NCBI GenBank assembly: GCA_003646355.1
Contig: QNFO01000090.1
Coordinates: 1 to 5,899, forward strand
From: Gammaproteobacteria bacterium
Lineage (GTDB): Bacteria; Pseudomonadota; Gammaproteobacteria; Pseudomonadales; Porticoccaceae
DNA: 5,899 nt
Direction: 5' to 3'
This document shows, piece by piece, positions 1 through 5,899 of the stretch; the stretch's first letter is position 1; each line of letters opens with the position of its first letter. The notes under the pieces are model-generated. The model was not told where the DNA came from. It saw only the letters and a program-made list of their open reading frames with translations, and ran no database searches. Made by a program: the position numbers and the translations under genes.

Positions 1-806
1 CTTGAAATAGCCAGTGCCGTCATCGTGTCGGGCATCTCGCTGGGCACGTGGGCCTGGGTTTCGGCCTGCAGTTTTTGCAGTGCGCCAATCATTGCACCCC
101 GAGTTGCTAGATGGGCACCGGCAGCATCGGCGCGGTACTCGCGCCAGCGTGAAAAGGCCATGACAATGGTAGAAGCGAGAATACCGAGCACCACCTGCAA
201 CACCATCACAGTGACAAAATAGCCGATGCCGGGGCGGTCATTTTTAAACACCGCCTTGTCGATAATTGAGCCGATAATGCGGGCGAAAAACATCACAAAG
301 GTGTTCACTACGCCTTGAATTAGCGTCAGGGTGATCATGTCGCCGTTGGCAACGTGGCCGATTTCATGGGCCAGCACGGCTTTTATTTCATCTTTGTTGA
401 AACGGCTGAATAGTCCGGTGCTGACGGCGACCAGAGCATTGTTTTTGTTCCAGCCGGTGGCGAAGGCATTGGATTGCTGGGCCTGAAAAATACCGACCTC
501 GGGCATGCCGATATCGGCTTTGCGCGCCAGCTCGGCGACTGTTTCGAGCAACCAGCGCTCGTCGGCGTTAGAGGGCTCGGTGATGATTTGCGTGCCGGTG
601 CTACGTTTGGCCATCCACTTTGACATTAACAGGGAAATGATCGAGCCGGCGAAACCAAAGACGGCACACATAATAAGCAGCGCCGTGGTATTGGTATGCA
701 CACCCTGAGTGGATAGGTACTGCTGGAGGCCAAAAATTTCAAAAATGGCGGTGACCAGCAGGAGTACGGCGATGTTAGTCGCGAGAAATAGGCCGATGCG
801 TAACAC
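1..806 (-). CDS. htpX: Protease HtpX, M48 family membrane zinc metalloprotease (C-terminus cut by window edge)
   Basis: HtpX is an inner-membrane zinc endopeptidase with a cytosolic active site that degrades misfolded membrane proteins, overlapping with FtsH; that role is family knowledge. The frame is open from a GTG at 804-806 to the window start, giving 268 codons of a protein usually about 290 long. I translated it by hand because no complete ORF exists here. Visible features are two N-terminal hydrophobic segments (about residues 4-26 and 42-62), the conserved LMSKWMA stretch just after them, the zinc motif HEIGH at 147-151, the following NGDM and TLIQGVVNT signature, two further hydrophobic segments (about 160-213), and EYRADA with the third zinc ligand Glu at 223. 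The start is supported by AAGGAG (minus strand, 813-818) six bases before the GTG, with no in-frame ATG nearby. The gene is divergent from the CDF gene. Nothing looks broken. Confidence 0.96.
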   Translation of the reverse strand, partial: MLRIGLFLATNIAVLLLVTAIFEIFGLQQYLSTQGVHTNTTALLIMCAVFGFAGSIISLLMSKWMAKRSTGTQIITEPSNADERWLLETVAELARKADIGMPEVGIFQAQQSNAFATGWNKNNALVAVSTGLFSRFNKDEIKAVLAHEIGHVANGDMITLTLIQGVVNTFVMFFARIIGSIIDKAVFKNDRPGIGYFVTVMVLQVVLGILASTIVMAFSRWREYRADAAGAHLATRGAMIGALQKLQAETQAHVPSEMPDTMTALAIS

Positions 807-842
807 GTAAAACTCCTTTTGATGATGGCGTGACAAGCCTTG

Positions 843-879
843 AGTCTATTAAGATGCGCCCTGTTGTCAAAAATTCAAT
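843..879 (-). promoter_or_regulatory. Candidate htpX promoter with overlapping sigma-70-like and sigma-32-like elements
   Basis: Read on the minus strand, TTGACA (865-870) lies 16 bases before TAGACT (843-848), a perfect -35 with a 4/6 -10 box. Overlapping it, ATTGAAT (873-879) lies 13 bases before GCGCATCT (852-859). That resembles the sigma-32 pattern CTTGAAA / CCCCATnT, since the TTGAA core and CAT.T are kept. Either would start transcription roughly 30-40 bases before the htpX GTG. In E. coli htpX is heat-inducible and under Cpx control, which makes a heat-shock element plausible, but this is consensus matching by eye. No convincing promoter facing the CDF gene was found: TTGTCA (864-869) and TAAAAT (886-891) are well spaced but would place the transcript start inside that gene. 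Confidence 0.45.
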
Positions 880-891
880 GGTGAATAAAAT

Positions 892-1803
892 ATGTCTCAG
901 GGTGCGGATCCGCTAAAAACCATTTTCTATGCGCTGTTTGCCAATGGCGCCATTGCGATAGCCAAAGGTTTCGCGGCGTGGATTACGGGTTCCGGGGCGA
1001 TGCTGGCCGAAGCCATTCACTCGGTGGCTGATTGTAGCAATCAAATGCTGTTGTTACTTGGCATAAAAAAGGCCAAGCGCCCACCCTCACCGGACTATCC
1101 TCTGGGTTACGGTAAGGAAATCTATTTTTGGTCATTCCTGGTGGCCTTGATGCTATTTAGCCTCGGTGGCATGTTTTCTATCTACGAGGGTTGGCACAAG
1201 CTGCATCAGCCCGAGGCGTTGAAATCGCCCTGGCTGGCGATTGGGGTACTGGTATTTGCCATGGTGGCAGAGGGCTTGTCGCTGCTGGGTTGTATGCGCG
1301 AGATTAATAAAATTCGCCCCCCGAACCAAAGTTACTGGCGCTGGTTTCGCGATACTCGCCACAGCGACTTAATGGTGGTGTTTGGTGAGGATCTGGCTGC
1401 TTTATTAGGTCTTTCTTTAGCAACTACTGCGCTACTGACGGCGATTGCCACTGGCAACCCTATTTATGATGCCTGGGGCAGTATTGCGATTGGCCTGTTG
1501 CTGGTCGTGGTGGCGGTATTAATCGGCGTGGAGATTAAGGCGCTGCTAGTGGGGCAGGGTGTTGAAGCGCATACTCGCGCTGAGATGATTGCCTTTCTCG
1601 AAAATGAAGCGAGCGTCGACAAGGTGTTTAATTTATTGACCTTACAAATGGGCAACGATGTCATGGTGGCCGTTAAAGCGAAAATGGCAGTGATGGAGGG
1701 GGCTAAAGAGTTGGTGGCCGATATTAATCAAACAGAGGTGCTGTTTCGGCAGCGCTTTCCCCAGGTGCAATGGCTTTTCTTCGAGCCCGATGTGGAAGAT
1801 TAG
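892..1803 (+). CDS. Cation diffusion facilitator (CDF) family transporter, SLC30A9-like subgroup
   Basis: This 303-residue protein is a predicted inner-membrane divalent-cation/proton antiporter exporting Zn2+ or a similar metal from the cytoplasm; the metal cannot be read from sequence. Six hydrophobic segments are visible (about 10-32, 35-58, 78-100, 113-133, 160-186, 195-220), followed by a cytosolic C-terminal domain (about 221-303) ending in FFEPD. The second segment carries the H43-x-x-x-D47 metal pair followed by N50-Q51, and the GYGKEIYFW plus SIYEG stretches are typical of the subgroup related to human SLC30A9. The fifth segment has Glu166-Asp167 where classical members such as YiiP have His-x-x-x-Asp, so the second half of the metal site is non-canonical. 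Asp193 begins the sixth-segment DxxGS motif. The ATG at 892 has only a weak ribosome site (GGTG, 880-883), but the first membrane segment follows correctly. Its stop lies inside the next frame. Confidence 0.93.
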   Translation: MSQGADPLKTIFYALFANGAIAIAKGFAAWITGSGAMLAEAIHSVADCSNQMLLLLGIKKAKRPPSPDYPLGYGKEIYFWSFLVALMLFSLGGMFSIYEGWHKLHQPEALKSPWLAIGVLVFAMVAEGLSLLGCMREINKIRPPNQSYWRWFRDTRHSDLMVVFGEDLAALLGLSLATTALLTAIATGNPIYDAWGSIAIGLLLVVVAVLIGVEIKALLVGQGVEAHTRAEMIAFLENEASVDKVFNLLTLQMGNDVMVAVKAKMAVMEGAKELVADINQTEVLFRQRFPQVQWLFFEPDVED

Positions 1804-2281
1804 CCGGGTGAAATACCACGGTAGGGCGATTACTCGACTAGGCCAGGCTGCACTGTTGTTAGTGCTATTGTCTTCCTGTGCACTGCTTGATCCCGCCTAT
1901 GAAAAGCCGACGGTGCATCTGGTGCGGATTGAGCCCTTGTCCTCCAGTGGTTTTGAACAGCGTTTTCGCGTCGATCTTAAAATTATCAACCCCAACCGTT
2001 CGGGCCTGAGTGTCTCGGGTATGTCTTATACCCTGATGCTTAATGGTGAAAAGGTCGTTAAGGGTGTCGCGGGGCAAATATCAGAGATTCCCCCCTACTC
2101 TGAAACCACGGTGCAAGTTGAAGCATCGACCAATATATTGGCCGGCCTGCGCTTGATATCTTCTTTATTAAATAAGCCCGGTCGCGAGTTGCACTACGAG
2201 CTGGAGACAAAATTGCGCTCTGGCTGGTGGCCGGTGCCAATTAGTATTATTGAAAGCGGCGATATTACCTTGCCGCATTGA
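1790..2281 (+). CDS. LEA type 2 / WHy-domain lipoprotein
   Basis: This small secreted lipoprotein has a basic N-terminus, a hydrophobic core (about residues 17-28) and a lipobox Leu-Ser-Ser-Cys with Cys30 as the predicted lipidated residue. The next residue is Ala rather than Asp, which favours Lol sorting to the outer membrane, facing the periplasm. The mature part (about 40-160) matches the LEA2/WHy fold: an Arg-x-Asp-Leu-Lys-Ile-Ile-Asn-Pro-Asn strand at 60-69, then SGMSYTLMLNG at 76-86, and a late PVPI strand. In plants and some bacteria these domains are linked to desiccation or stress tolerance, but the bacterial lipoproteins have no settled function. From the ATG the frame overlaps the CDF gene by 14 bases. 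A GTG at 1808, preceded by GGAAG at 1794-1798 with nine bases spacing, is an equally good start and would give a compact 24-residue signal peptide. Joint transcription with the CDF gene is likely. Confidence 0.85.
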   Translation: MWKISRVKYHGRAITRLGQAALLLVLLSSCALLDPAYEKPTVHLVRIEPLSSSGFEQRFRVDLKIINPNRSGLSVSGMSYTLMLNGEKVVKGVAGQISEIPPYSETTVQVEASTNILAGLRLISSLLNKPGRELHYELETKLRSGWWPVPISIIESGDITLPH

Positions 2282-2338
2282 CGCACTTTTTTTCAACGAA
2301 CAGTCTTTATTAATTAATAGCCTCCGAATGAGTAAGTT

Positions 2339-2545
2339 ATGAGCGATCAACGCTGTACTGAACTGGAAATTAAACTCGCCTACCAAGAAGACACCGTCAA
2401 AGCCCTCAACGATGTAGTGTGTGGCCAGCAAGAGAGCATTCATAGACTTGAGCAGACCTGCCGATATCTTATGCAGAGACTACAAGAAGTGACCCAGGGC
2501 CCTCTGTCTGAAGAGCCCGATCAGGAAAGACCTCCCCATTATTGA
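2339..2545 (+). CDS. slyX: SlyX family protein
   Basis: This 68-residue cytosolic protein belongs to the SlyX family, whose E. coli member is 72 residues; its biochemical role is unknown. The sequence shows the family pattern: an acidic start with ELEIKLAYQEDT at about 8-19 (E. coli has ELESRLAFQEIT), a long heptad-rich helix to about residue 52 that should form a coiled coil, a polar linker, and the diagnostic C-terminal Pro-Pro-His-Tyr. Cys6, Cys28 and Cys41 are not family hallmarks. It lies 57 bases after the lipoprotein gene on the same strand and could be read through from it. The ATG has no strong ribosome site; a tiny frame (ATG at 2328, TGA at 2340-2342) ends across the slyX start codon. 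I saw no clear separate promoter, although the gap is A/T-rich (2306-2319). Confidence 0.93.
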   Translation: MSDQRCTELEIKLAYQEDTVKALNDVVCGQQESIHRLEQTCRYLMQRLQEVTQGPLSEEPDQERPPHY

Positions 2546-2644
2546 TTAGGCTATGCGCTTAATTTGCGAGGCGGGTTTATCTCTGAGAATTATTGCAGAA
2601 AACCTAGACTTTCTTATGCCTGAAGCGACTGTGAACTAGAGCAC

Positions 2645-2653
2645 TGATATAAG
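2645..2653 (+). promoter_or_regulatory. Possible extended -10 promoter for the HEAT-receiver gene
   Basis: TGATATAAG at 2645-2653 fits an extended -10 element (TGn followed by TATAAG, 5/6 to TATAAT). No good -35 box stands 16-18 bases upstream, which extended -10 promoters tolerate. It would give a leader of about 120 bases before the ATG at 2781. A second A/T-rich patch at 2714-2731 (CATAAT, GATAAT) is an alternative closer to the gene. The rest of the 2546-2780 gap shows no open frame with coding character, no strong hairpin and no recognisable RNA gene. This is weak evidence from eye-matching only. Confidence 0.25.
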
Positions 2654-2780
2654 AGGGCATTGCCACTAATCTATGCGCCTGAGAGAACGGGGCAGATTGG
2701 GATGTTTGTGCCGCATAATACTGATAATAATGGACATAGCATTCGTTTAAATAGATGACTTCAATGTCTCTGGGGTTTAC

Positions 2781-4415
2781 ATGTCAAATAATGTAGAAGC
2801 AATTCTGAATCAACTGCGTGGTGTGATTGCTAATGGCGACGGCGACGGCGTAAGTGTATGGCTTGCCGATTTGATCAACGAGCCAAATCAAGAGGCGGTC
2901 AACGATGCGATTCGTGAATTGGGCCGAGTTGATGCCAATTTAATTGTCTATCTGACACGCTTTATTGCGCAGAACAGAGCGGCCGCCAATGAATACCCTT
3001 TGCTTGAAGATCTGCTTTTTGAACAGGTGCTCGCCAGCCCGGACATGCTGGTAGAAATACTGGCTAGCAGCAGTGATGTTAACGAGATTGCCTATCACGT
3101 TCACTGTATAGAAGCTCTGGCCCTGGAGTCTGCGACCCTGGGTCTGGAAACTAAACTGGCTGCAGTGTCTGATGAAGGCTTGTTGATAGCCATGTTAGAG
3201 GCGATAGCAAAAATAGGCTTTTGTCATAATCCACAAAACCTTGCGGATTATCTCTATGCTTCCAACCGAGATATTATTGCCGCAGCAATAGGTGCGCTGG
3301 GTAGTATTGGTTCGCACGATGCAGTGCAGTTATTGAGCGACAGAATGGGGACGGACAGTGACTTCGATCGTTTGATCCTTGACCAGCTTGCAGAAATTCA
3401 GGATCAATTCTGTATTGAAAAGCTCAGCGAAACACTGGCCTCGCACATTACCCATGTTAGAAATTACGGTAAGGCAAAGCTCGCCGAAATGGGTGAAAAA
3501 GCGATTCCGGTTATTATCGAAAATCTGAACAGTGATGATGTCGATCTCGTTGTACATACCCTCAATGTGCTCGGTGACATCTTTGATGAAAGTGCCGTAA
3601 AGCCGATAAAAAACTTACTCCATAATCACCCCGCTGATGCGAATGTTCGCTTTGCAGCCTATGAAACACTGGGTAGATTGCCTTGCCAAAAAGTTGCCCT
3701 TGCCCTTGCTGAGGGCTTGAATGATAAAGACGACAATGTCCGCCTGGCGGCATCGAGAGCCATTAATAATAACTATTCAAAAATGTTGGGTGTCGGGGTG
3801 AAAAATCTTCTGCGCTCGACCGTGTTTGATAGTGACAAGATTATTACGGCTATTGTCGAGTCGGAGTCAGATAATATTTTCCTCGATTTATTGGGCGAAG
3901 AAGAGATAAGAGATGCCCTGTTTACCTATATTCGAGAGCAGGCACACAGTGACGTGGTTAAATTCTTCAATGTTATTTTGGCGAAGAATGACAGGGGCGA
4001 TTTACTGAGCTTTATTCAACCCGAGCAGCAGCAAGAGGAAAAAACCAAAATCCTCGTATATGCGATTGATGATTCGCGGATGATTTTGAATATCTATCGT
4101 AGCGCTTTACACAAGCTTGGTTATGAATTTAAGCTGTTTGAATTCCCTGAAACGGCACTCAAAAACATTGAGGAAGATGCCCCTGAGTTCGTCTTTACCG
4201 ATATGAATATGCCGCTTATTTCCGGTATTGACCTAACGCGGAAAATACGTGAAACCCACTCCGCCGATGAGCTGCCAATTGTGATGGTGACAACACAGAG
4301 TGAAAGTGATTCTAAGAATGATGCCCTCGCCGCTGGTGTTAGCGAAGTTATTGGTAAGCCTTTCGGTGCAGAGGCTTTAAAGCAGGCGATAGAGCGAAAC
4401 TATAAGCCGAAGTGA
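2781..4415 (+). CDS. HEAT-repeat protein with C-terminal response-regulator receiver domain
   Basis: This 544-residue soluble protein has no signal peptide or membrane segment. Residues 1 to about 412 are almost wholly alpha-helical. From about 130 to 345 they form some seven HEAT-like helix pairs, with repeat starts near 133, 164, 195, 226, 253, 286 and 317 and recurring Ala/Leu/Gly spacing. A Gln/Glu-rich linker (about 413-421) leads to a CheY-like receiver (422-540). The receiver is complete: acidic pair Asp430-Asp431, phospho-acceptor Asp474 in FTDMNMP, switch Thr504 and Lys526 before Pro527. It should therefore accept phosphate from a histidine kinase. There is no DNA-binding or enzymatic output domain, so the helical array probably acts as a binding scaffold or is itself controlled; this is inference. 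No kinase gene adjoins it, making it an orphan regulator here. The ATG follows GGGG (2772-2775) by five bases. The N-terminal NGDGDG (18-23) comes from a short GGCGAC repeat. The exact function is unknown. Confidence 0.88.
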   Translation: MSNNVEAILNQLRGVIANGDGDGVSVWLADLINEPNQEAVNDAIRELGRVDANLIVYLTRFIAQNRAAANEYPLLEDLLFEQVLASPDMLVEILASSSDVNEIAYHVHCIEALALESATLGLETKLAAVSDEGLLIAMLEAIAKIGFCHNPQNLADYLYASNRDIIAAAIGALGSIGSHDAVQLLSDRMGTDSDFDRLILDQLAEIQDQFCIEKLSETLASHITHVRNYGKAKLAEMGEKAIPVIIENLNSDDVDLVVHTLNVLGDIFDESAVKPIKNLLHNHPADANVRFAAYETLGRLPCQKVALALAEGLNDKDDNVRLAASRAINNNYSKMLGVGVKNLLRSTVFDSDKIITAIVESESDNIFLDLLGEEEIRDALFTYIREQAHSDVVKFFNVILAKNDRGDLLSFIQPEQQQEEKTKILVYAIDDSRMILNIYRSALHKLGYEFKLFEFPETALKNIEEDAPEFVFTDMNMPLISGIDLTRKIRETHSADELPIVMVTTQSESDSKNDALAAGVSEVIGKPFGAEALKQAIERNYKPK

Positions 4416-4427
4416 ACCCCATGTTTT

Positions 4428-4448
4428 CAGGCTACTGAGCGTAGCCTG
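4428..4448. terminator. Stem-loop between convergent genes, probable bidirectional terminator without T-tract
   Basis: A perfect 8-bp inverted repeat (CAGGCTAC, loop TGAGC, GTAGCCTG) lies 12 bases after the HEAT-receiver stop and 20 bases beyond the stop of the convergent minus-strand gene. Its place between two converging ends argues for a transcription end or RNA-stabilising role on both strands. It is not a canonical intrinsic terminator: the plus-strand continuation is TCGACTTT and the minus-strand one is AAAACAT, so neither has a proper run of T. Confidence 0.5.
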
Positions 4449-4468
4449 TCGACTTTAAAATGCGGTGT

Positions 4469-5113
4469 TTAAAGCAGGATAACCTGGAAGTATTCTGGCT
4501 CGGCTTTCTCTGCAAGCTGAACAACTGCGTAGTGGCTGCGAACTTCATCTCGGTCAAGGCGGGTAATCCCCCCCTGTTCAACCTTATTACTCAATTCAGA
4601 CATACCTACTTGCACGCCGCTGCGATTAAATAAAATAACTTTTAATGCAGGCTGCAAAGCAGCGTCATGGTTTTCCAGTACTACCTTATATTCATATAAA
4701 TGGGCGCCCTTTTTGCCCGTGCGGGTAAAAACGATGTTCTTCACGTATTGCTCGTTAACTTTAAGGACTTCGTCGTAGTTCAGGCCCATTAGGCCGGGTA
4801 GTCGGTTGAGTGTGAGTTCTTTGATTTCATTTTCGAGTGTTTTTATTTGCGCTGTTTTTAGTTCGGACTGCTCGCTGAGGCCGGTCATCTCGAGCCGTAA
4901 ACTACTGCTGACACCCGATAAAAGGCTGGCTTTACGGACGTAGCTGGCAAGCGCTATAGCGATGAGTAGATTGATAATTAAAGACAGGGCAAGCGCGACA
5001 CCCAGTATTTGAATCAGCCGGGTTCTGCCATGGTGAGATCTTGATGAAGAGCCGCGCCGGGAAGATCGCTGAGATTCTGATGCAATTAATTGTGTATTCA
5101 TAGGTAATGTCAT
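4469..5113 (-). CDS. Single-pass membrane protein with periplasmic coiled coil, function unknown
   Basis: I do not recognise a named family for this 214-residue protein. It has a Ser/Arg/His-rich cytosolic N-terminus (about 12-32), one strong membrane segment (about 33-58) in the orientation expected from the positive-inside rule (N in, C out), then a predicted coiled coil (about 70-102, with heptad Leu/Ile). The C-terminal domain (about 118-214) has alternating hydrophobic strands such as YEYKVVLENHD and LKVILFNRSG, resembling a small beta-sandwich of the FxLYD kind, a guess from pattern. There are no cysteines and no catalytic motif. Its ATG shares ATGA with the TGA stop of the upstream mscS-like gene, so translation is probably coupled and the product may act with the channel or in the envelope near it. 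A second ATG at codon 5 is possible but has no better ribosome site. It converges on the HEAT-receiver gene. Confidence 0.82.
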   Translation of the reverse strand: MTLPMNTQLIASESQRSSRRGSSSRSHHGRTRLIQILGVALALSLIINLLIAIALASYVRKASLLSGVSSSLRLEMTGLSEQSELKTAQIKTLENEIKELTLNRLPGLMGLNYDEVLKVNEQYVKNIVFTRTGKKGAHLYEYKVVLENHDAALQPALKVILFNRSGVQVGMSELSNKVEQGGITRLDRDEVRSHYAVVQLAEKAEPEYFQVILL

Positions 5114-5899
5114 TTGCTCAGATTTTCATTTTCATTGGCGTTGAGCAGGCGTACTTCCCGCTGTGGGAAGGGTATTTCAATGCCGGCAAGATGTAATGCT
5201 TTGAAGAGATGGTCGTTGACACTGAAACGAAGCTGGTGGTACTTGTCCGTTGGTACCCAAAAGCGGATGCCGAAATTAATACTGCTGTCGCCAAACTCAT
5301 CAATGCCGACCTGTGGTGGCCGATTGGTGTCGACGCCAAGCTCGTGAAGCACGGCTTTAATTGTCGTCGTGACCAAGTCTATATCGCTGGTATAGGCAAC
5401 CCCCAATGTGCTCTCGACTACCTTGAAATCATTTGAGTTATGAATAATCTCGCCGACGATGTGACGATTGGGGATTAAAATGGTGACTTCATCTTCGTCA
5501 CTGAGAATGGTTTGTGCCAGCCGCACTTCTTTAACAATACCCGTCACACCCTGCACCGTAATCGTGTCACCAACGATAAAGGGGCGGGTGAGAATAATGT
5601 TAAAACCAGCGCCGTAGTTGGACAGTAGGCCTTGCATTGCCAGACCGGCACCTAAAGAGAGCGCGCCGATAGCAGCGATAAAAGGCGTAACGCTAATGCC
5701 AATCTTACCCAGGCAAATGACGGCAACAGCAACAATAATAATGATTTTGGTGCAGCTGGCGAGAAAGCGGCTCAGTGTGACATCGAGCCCGTGTTTGTCG
5801 CAGGTTCGGCTGACTAGTCGAGCGACCCGGTTCGAAACCAGTAGGCCGATCAATAGAATGATCAGCGCGCCTATTAACTGAAAACTATAAGTGACGAAA
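5110..5899 (-). CDS. mscS: MscS family small-conductance mechanosensitive channel (N-terminus cut by window edge)
   Basis: This is an inner-membrane channel that opens under membrane tension and releases solutes during hypo-osmotic shock. The frame stays open to the window end, giving 262 visible residues; comparison with E. coli MscS (286 residues) suggests about 25 are missing. A TTG at 5851-5853 could be read as a start, but the 15 codons before it encode a typical first membrane helix, so the true start is outside. Visible parts are TM1, TM2 (about residues 46-68), the pore helix TM3 with small residues and the two gate leucines (visible residues 82 and 86, matching E. coli Leu105 and Leu109), Gln-Gly just after, LTRPFIVGD, the beta domain with ILIPN, and the C-terminal alpha/beta domain with SSINF and a PFPQREV end. 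The gate Gly104 and Ala106 equivalents are Ser and Gly. It is the first visible gene of a minus-strand pair. Other MscS paralogues may exist in the genome. Confidence 0.94.
   Translation of the reverse strand, partial: FVTYSFQLIGALIILLIGLLVSNRVARLVSRTCDKHGLDVTLSRFLASCTKIIIIVAVAVICLGKIGISVTPFIAAIGALSLGAGLAMQGLLSNYGAGFNIILTRPFIVGDTITVQGVTGIVKEVRLAQTILSDEDEVTILIPNRHIVGEIIHNSNDFKVVESTLGVAYTSDIDLVTTTIKAVLHELGVDTNRPPQVGIDEFGDSSINFGIRFWVPTDKYHQLRFSVNDHLFKALHLAGIEIPFPQREVRLLNANENENLSK

Noticed and set aside
25..708. Plus-strand open frames opposite htpX
   Set aside because: The minus strand encodes HtpX continuously through this region with the zinc motif intact; the plus frames have no protein-like character.
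2256..2293. GCGGC/GCCGC inverted repeat at the end of the lipoprotein gene followed by seven T (2287-2293), possible terminator before slyX
   Set aside because: The stem is only 5 bp with an 11-base loop, lies inside the coding sequence, and is separated from the T-run by ten bases; too weak to call.
2328..2342. Four-codon frame (ATG AGT AAG TTA TGA) whose stop overlaps the slyX start
   Set aside because: It has no ribosome site of its own and could easily be chance; it is not reported as a leader peptide.
2551..2678. Direct repeat CTATGCGC at 2551-2558 and 2671-2678, exactly 120 bases apart in the gap before the HEAT-receiver gene
   Set aside because: One repeated 8-mer in a 235-base gap is expected fairly often by chance, and the flanks do not match.
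4375..4479. TTTAAAGCAGG occurring twice, near the end of the HEAT-receiver gene and at the end of the convergent gene
   Set aside because: Both copies are inside coding sequence on opposite strands in unrelated proteins, with no extended similarity; probably chance.
5114..5881. Several plus-strand open frames opposite the mscS-like gene
   Set aside because: They are shadows of the well-supported minus-strand gene and have no recognisable domains.

Overview
The window looks like an ordinary chromosomal stretch of a gammaproteobacterium. The evidence is an HtpX with E. coli-like sequence along its visible length, a SlyX that ends in the family's Pro-Pro-His-Tyr tail, a lipoprotein with an outer-membrane-type lipobox, and an E. 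coli-type small MscS channel. Base composition looks intermediate by eye. The mix of a WHy/LEA2 lipoprotein, SlyX and a HEAT-receiver fusion would suit a marine or environmental lineage such as the Cellvibrionales/Spongiibacter side, but I cannot fix the genus. I see no transposase, phage gene, CRISPR array, tRNA or rRNA.

Layout. (1) Positions 1-806, minus strand: htpX, a membrane zinc protease, with its last ~25 codons cut off by the window edge. (2) Positions 807-891: a short divergent intergenic region with overlapping sigma-70-like and sigma-32-like promoter matches facing htpX. (3) Positions 892-2545, plus strand: a cation diffusion facilitator (CDF) transporter, a WHy/LEA2-domain lipoprotein whose reading frame overlaps the CDF gene or follows it within a few bases, and slyX after a 57-base gap. 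(4) Positions 2546-2780: 235 bases without a gene, with a possible extended -10 promoter. (5) Positions 2781-4415, plus strand: a 544-residue protein joining an alpha-helical HEAT-repeat array to a C-terminal response-regulator receiver domain, with no output domain and no neighbouring kinase. (6) Positions 4416-4468: a convergent gap containing a perfect 8-bp stem-loop. (7) Positions 4469-5899, minus strand: a two-gene unit of an MscS-type mechanosensitive channel, cut at its 5' end by the window edge, and a single-pass membrane protein of unknown function joined to it by an ATGA stop/start overlap.

How the genes may work together. Several products serve the cell envelope: HtpX in inner-membrane quality control, the CDF carrier in metal export, the lipoprotein probably at the outer membrane, and MscS in turgor release. 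Only the CDF-lipoprotein and MscS-unknown pairs have an arrangement (overlap or near-contact) that argues for joint expression. The HEAT-receiver protein is the least conventional element. It keeps every receiver phosphorylation residue and probably signals through protein contacts rather than DNA binding. I found no defence, mobile or clearly new multi-gene system. The most open questions are the partner of the HEAT-receiver protein and the role of the membrane protein coupled to MscS.
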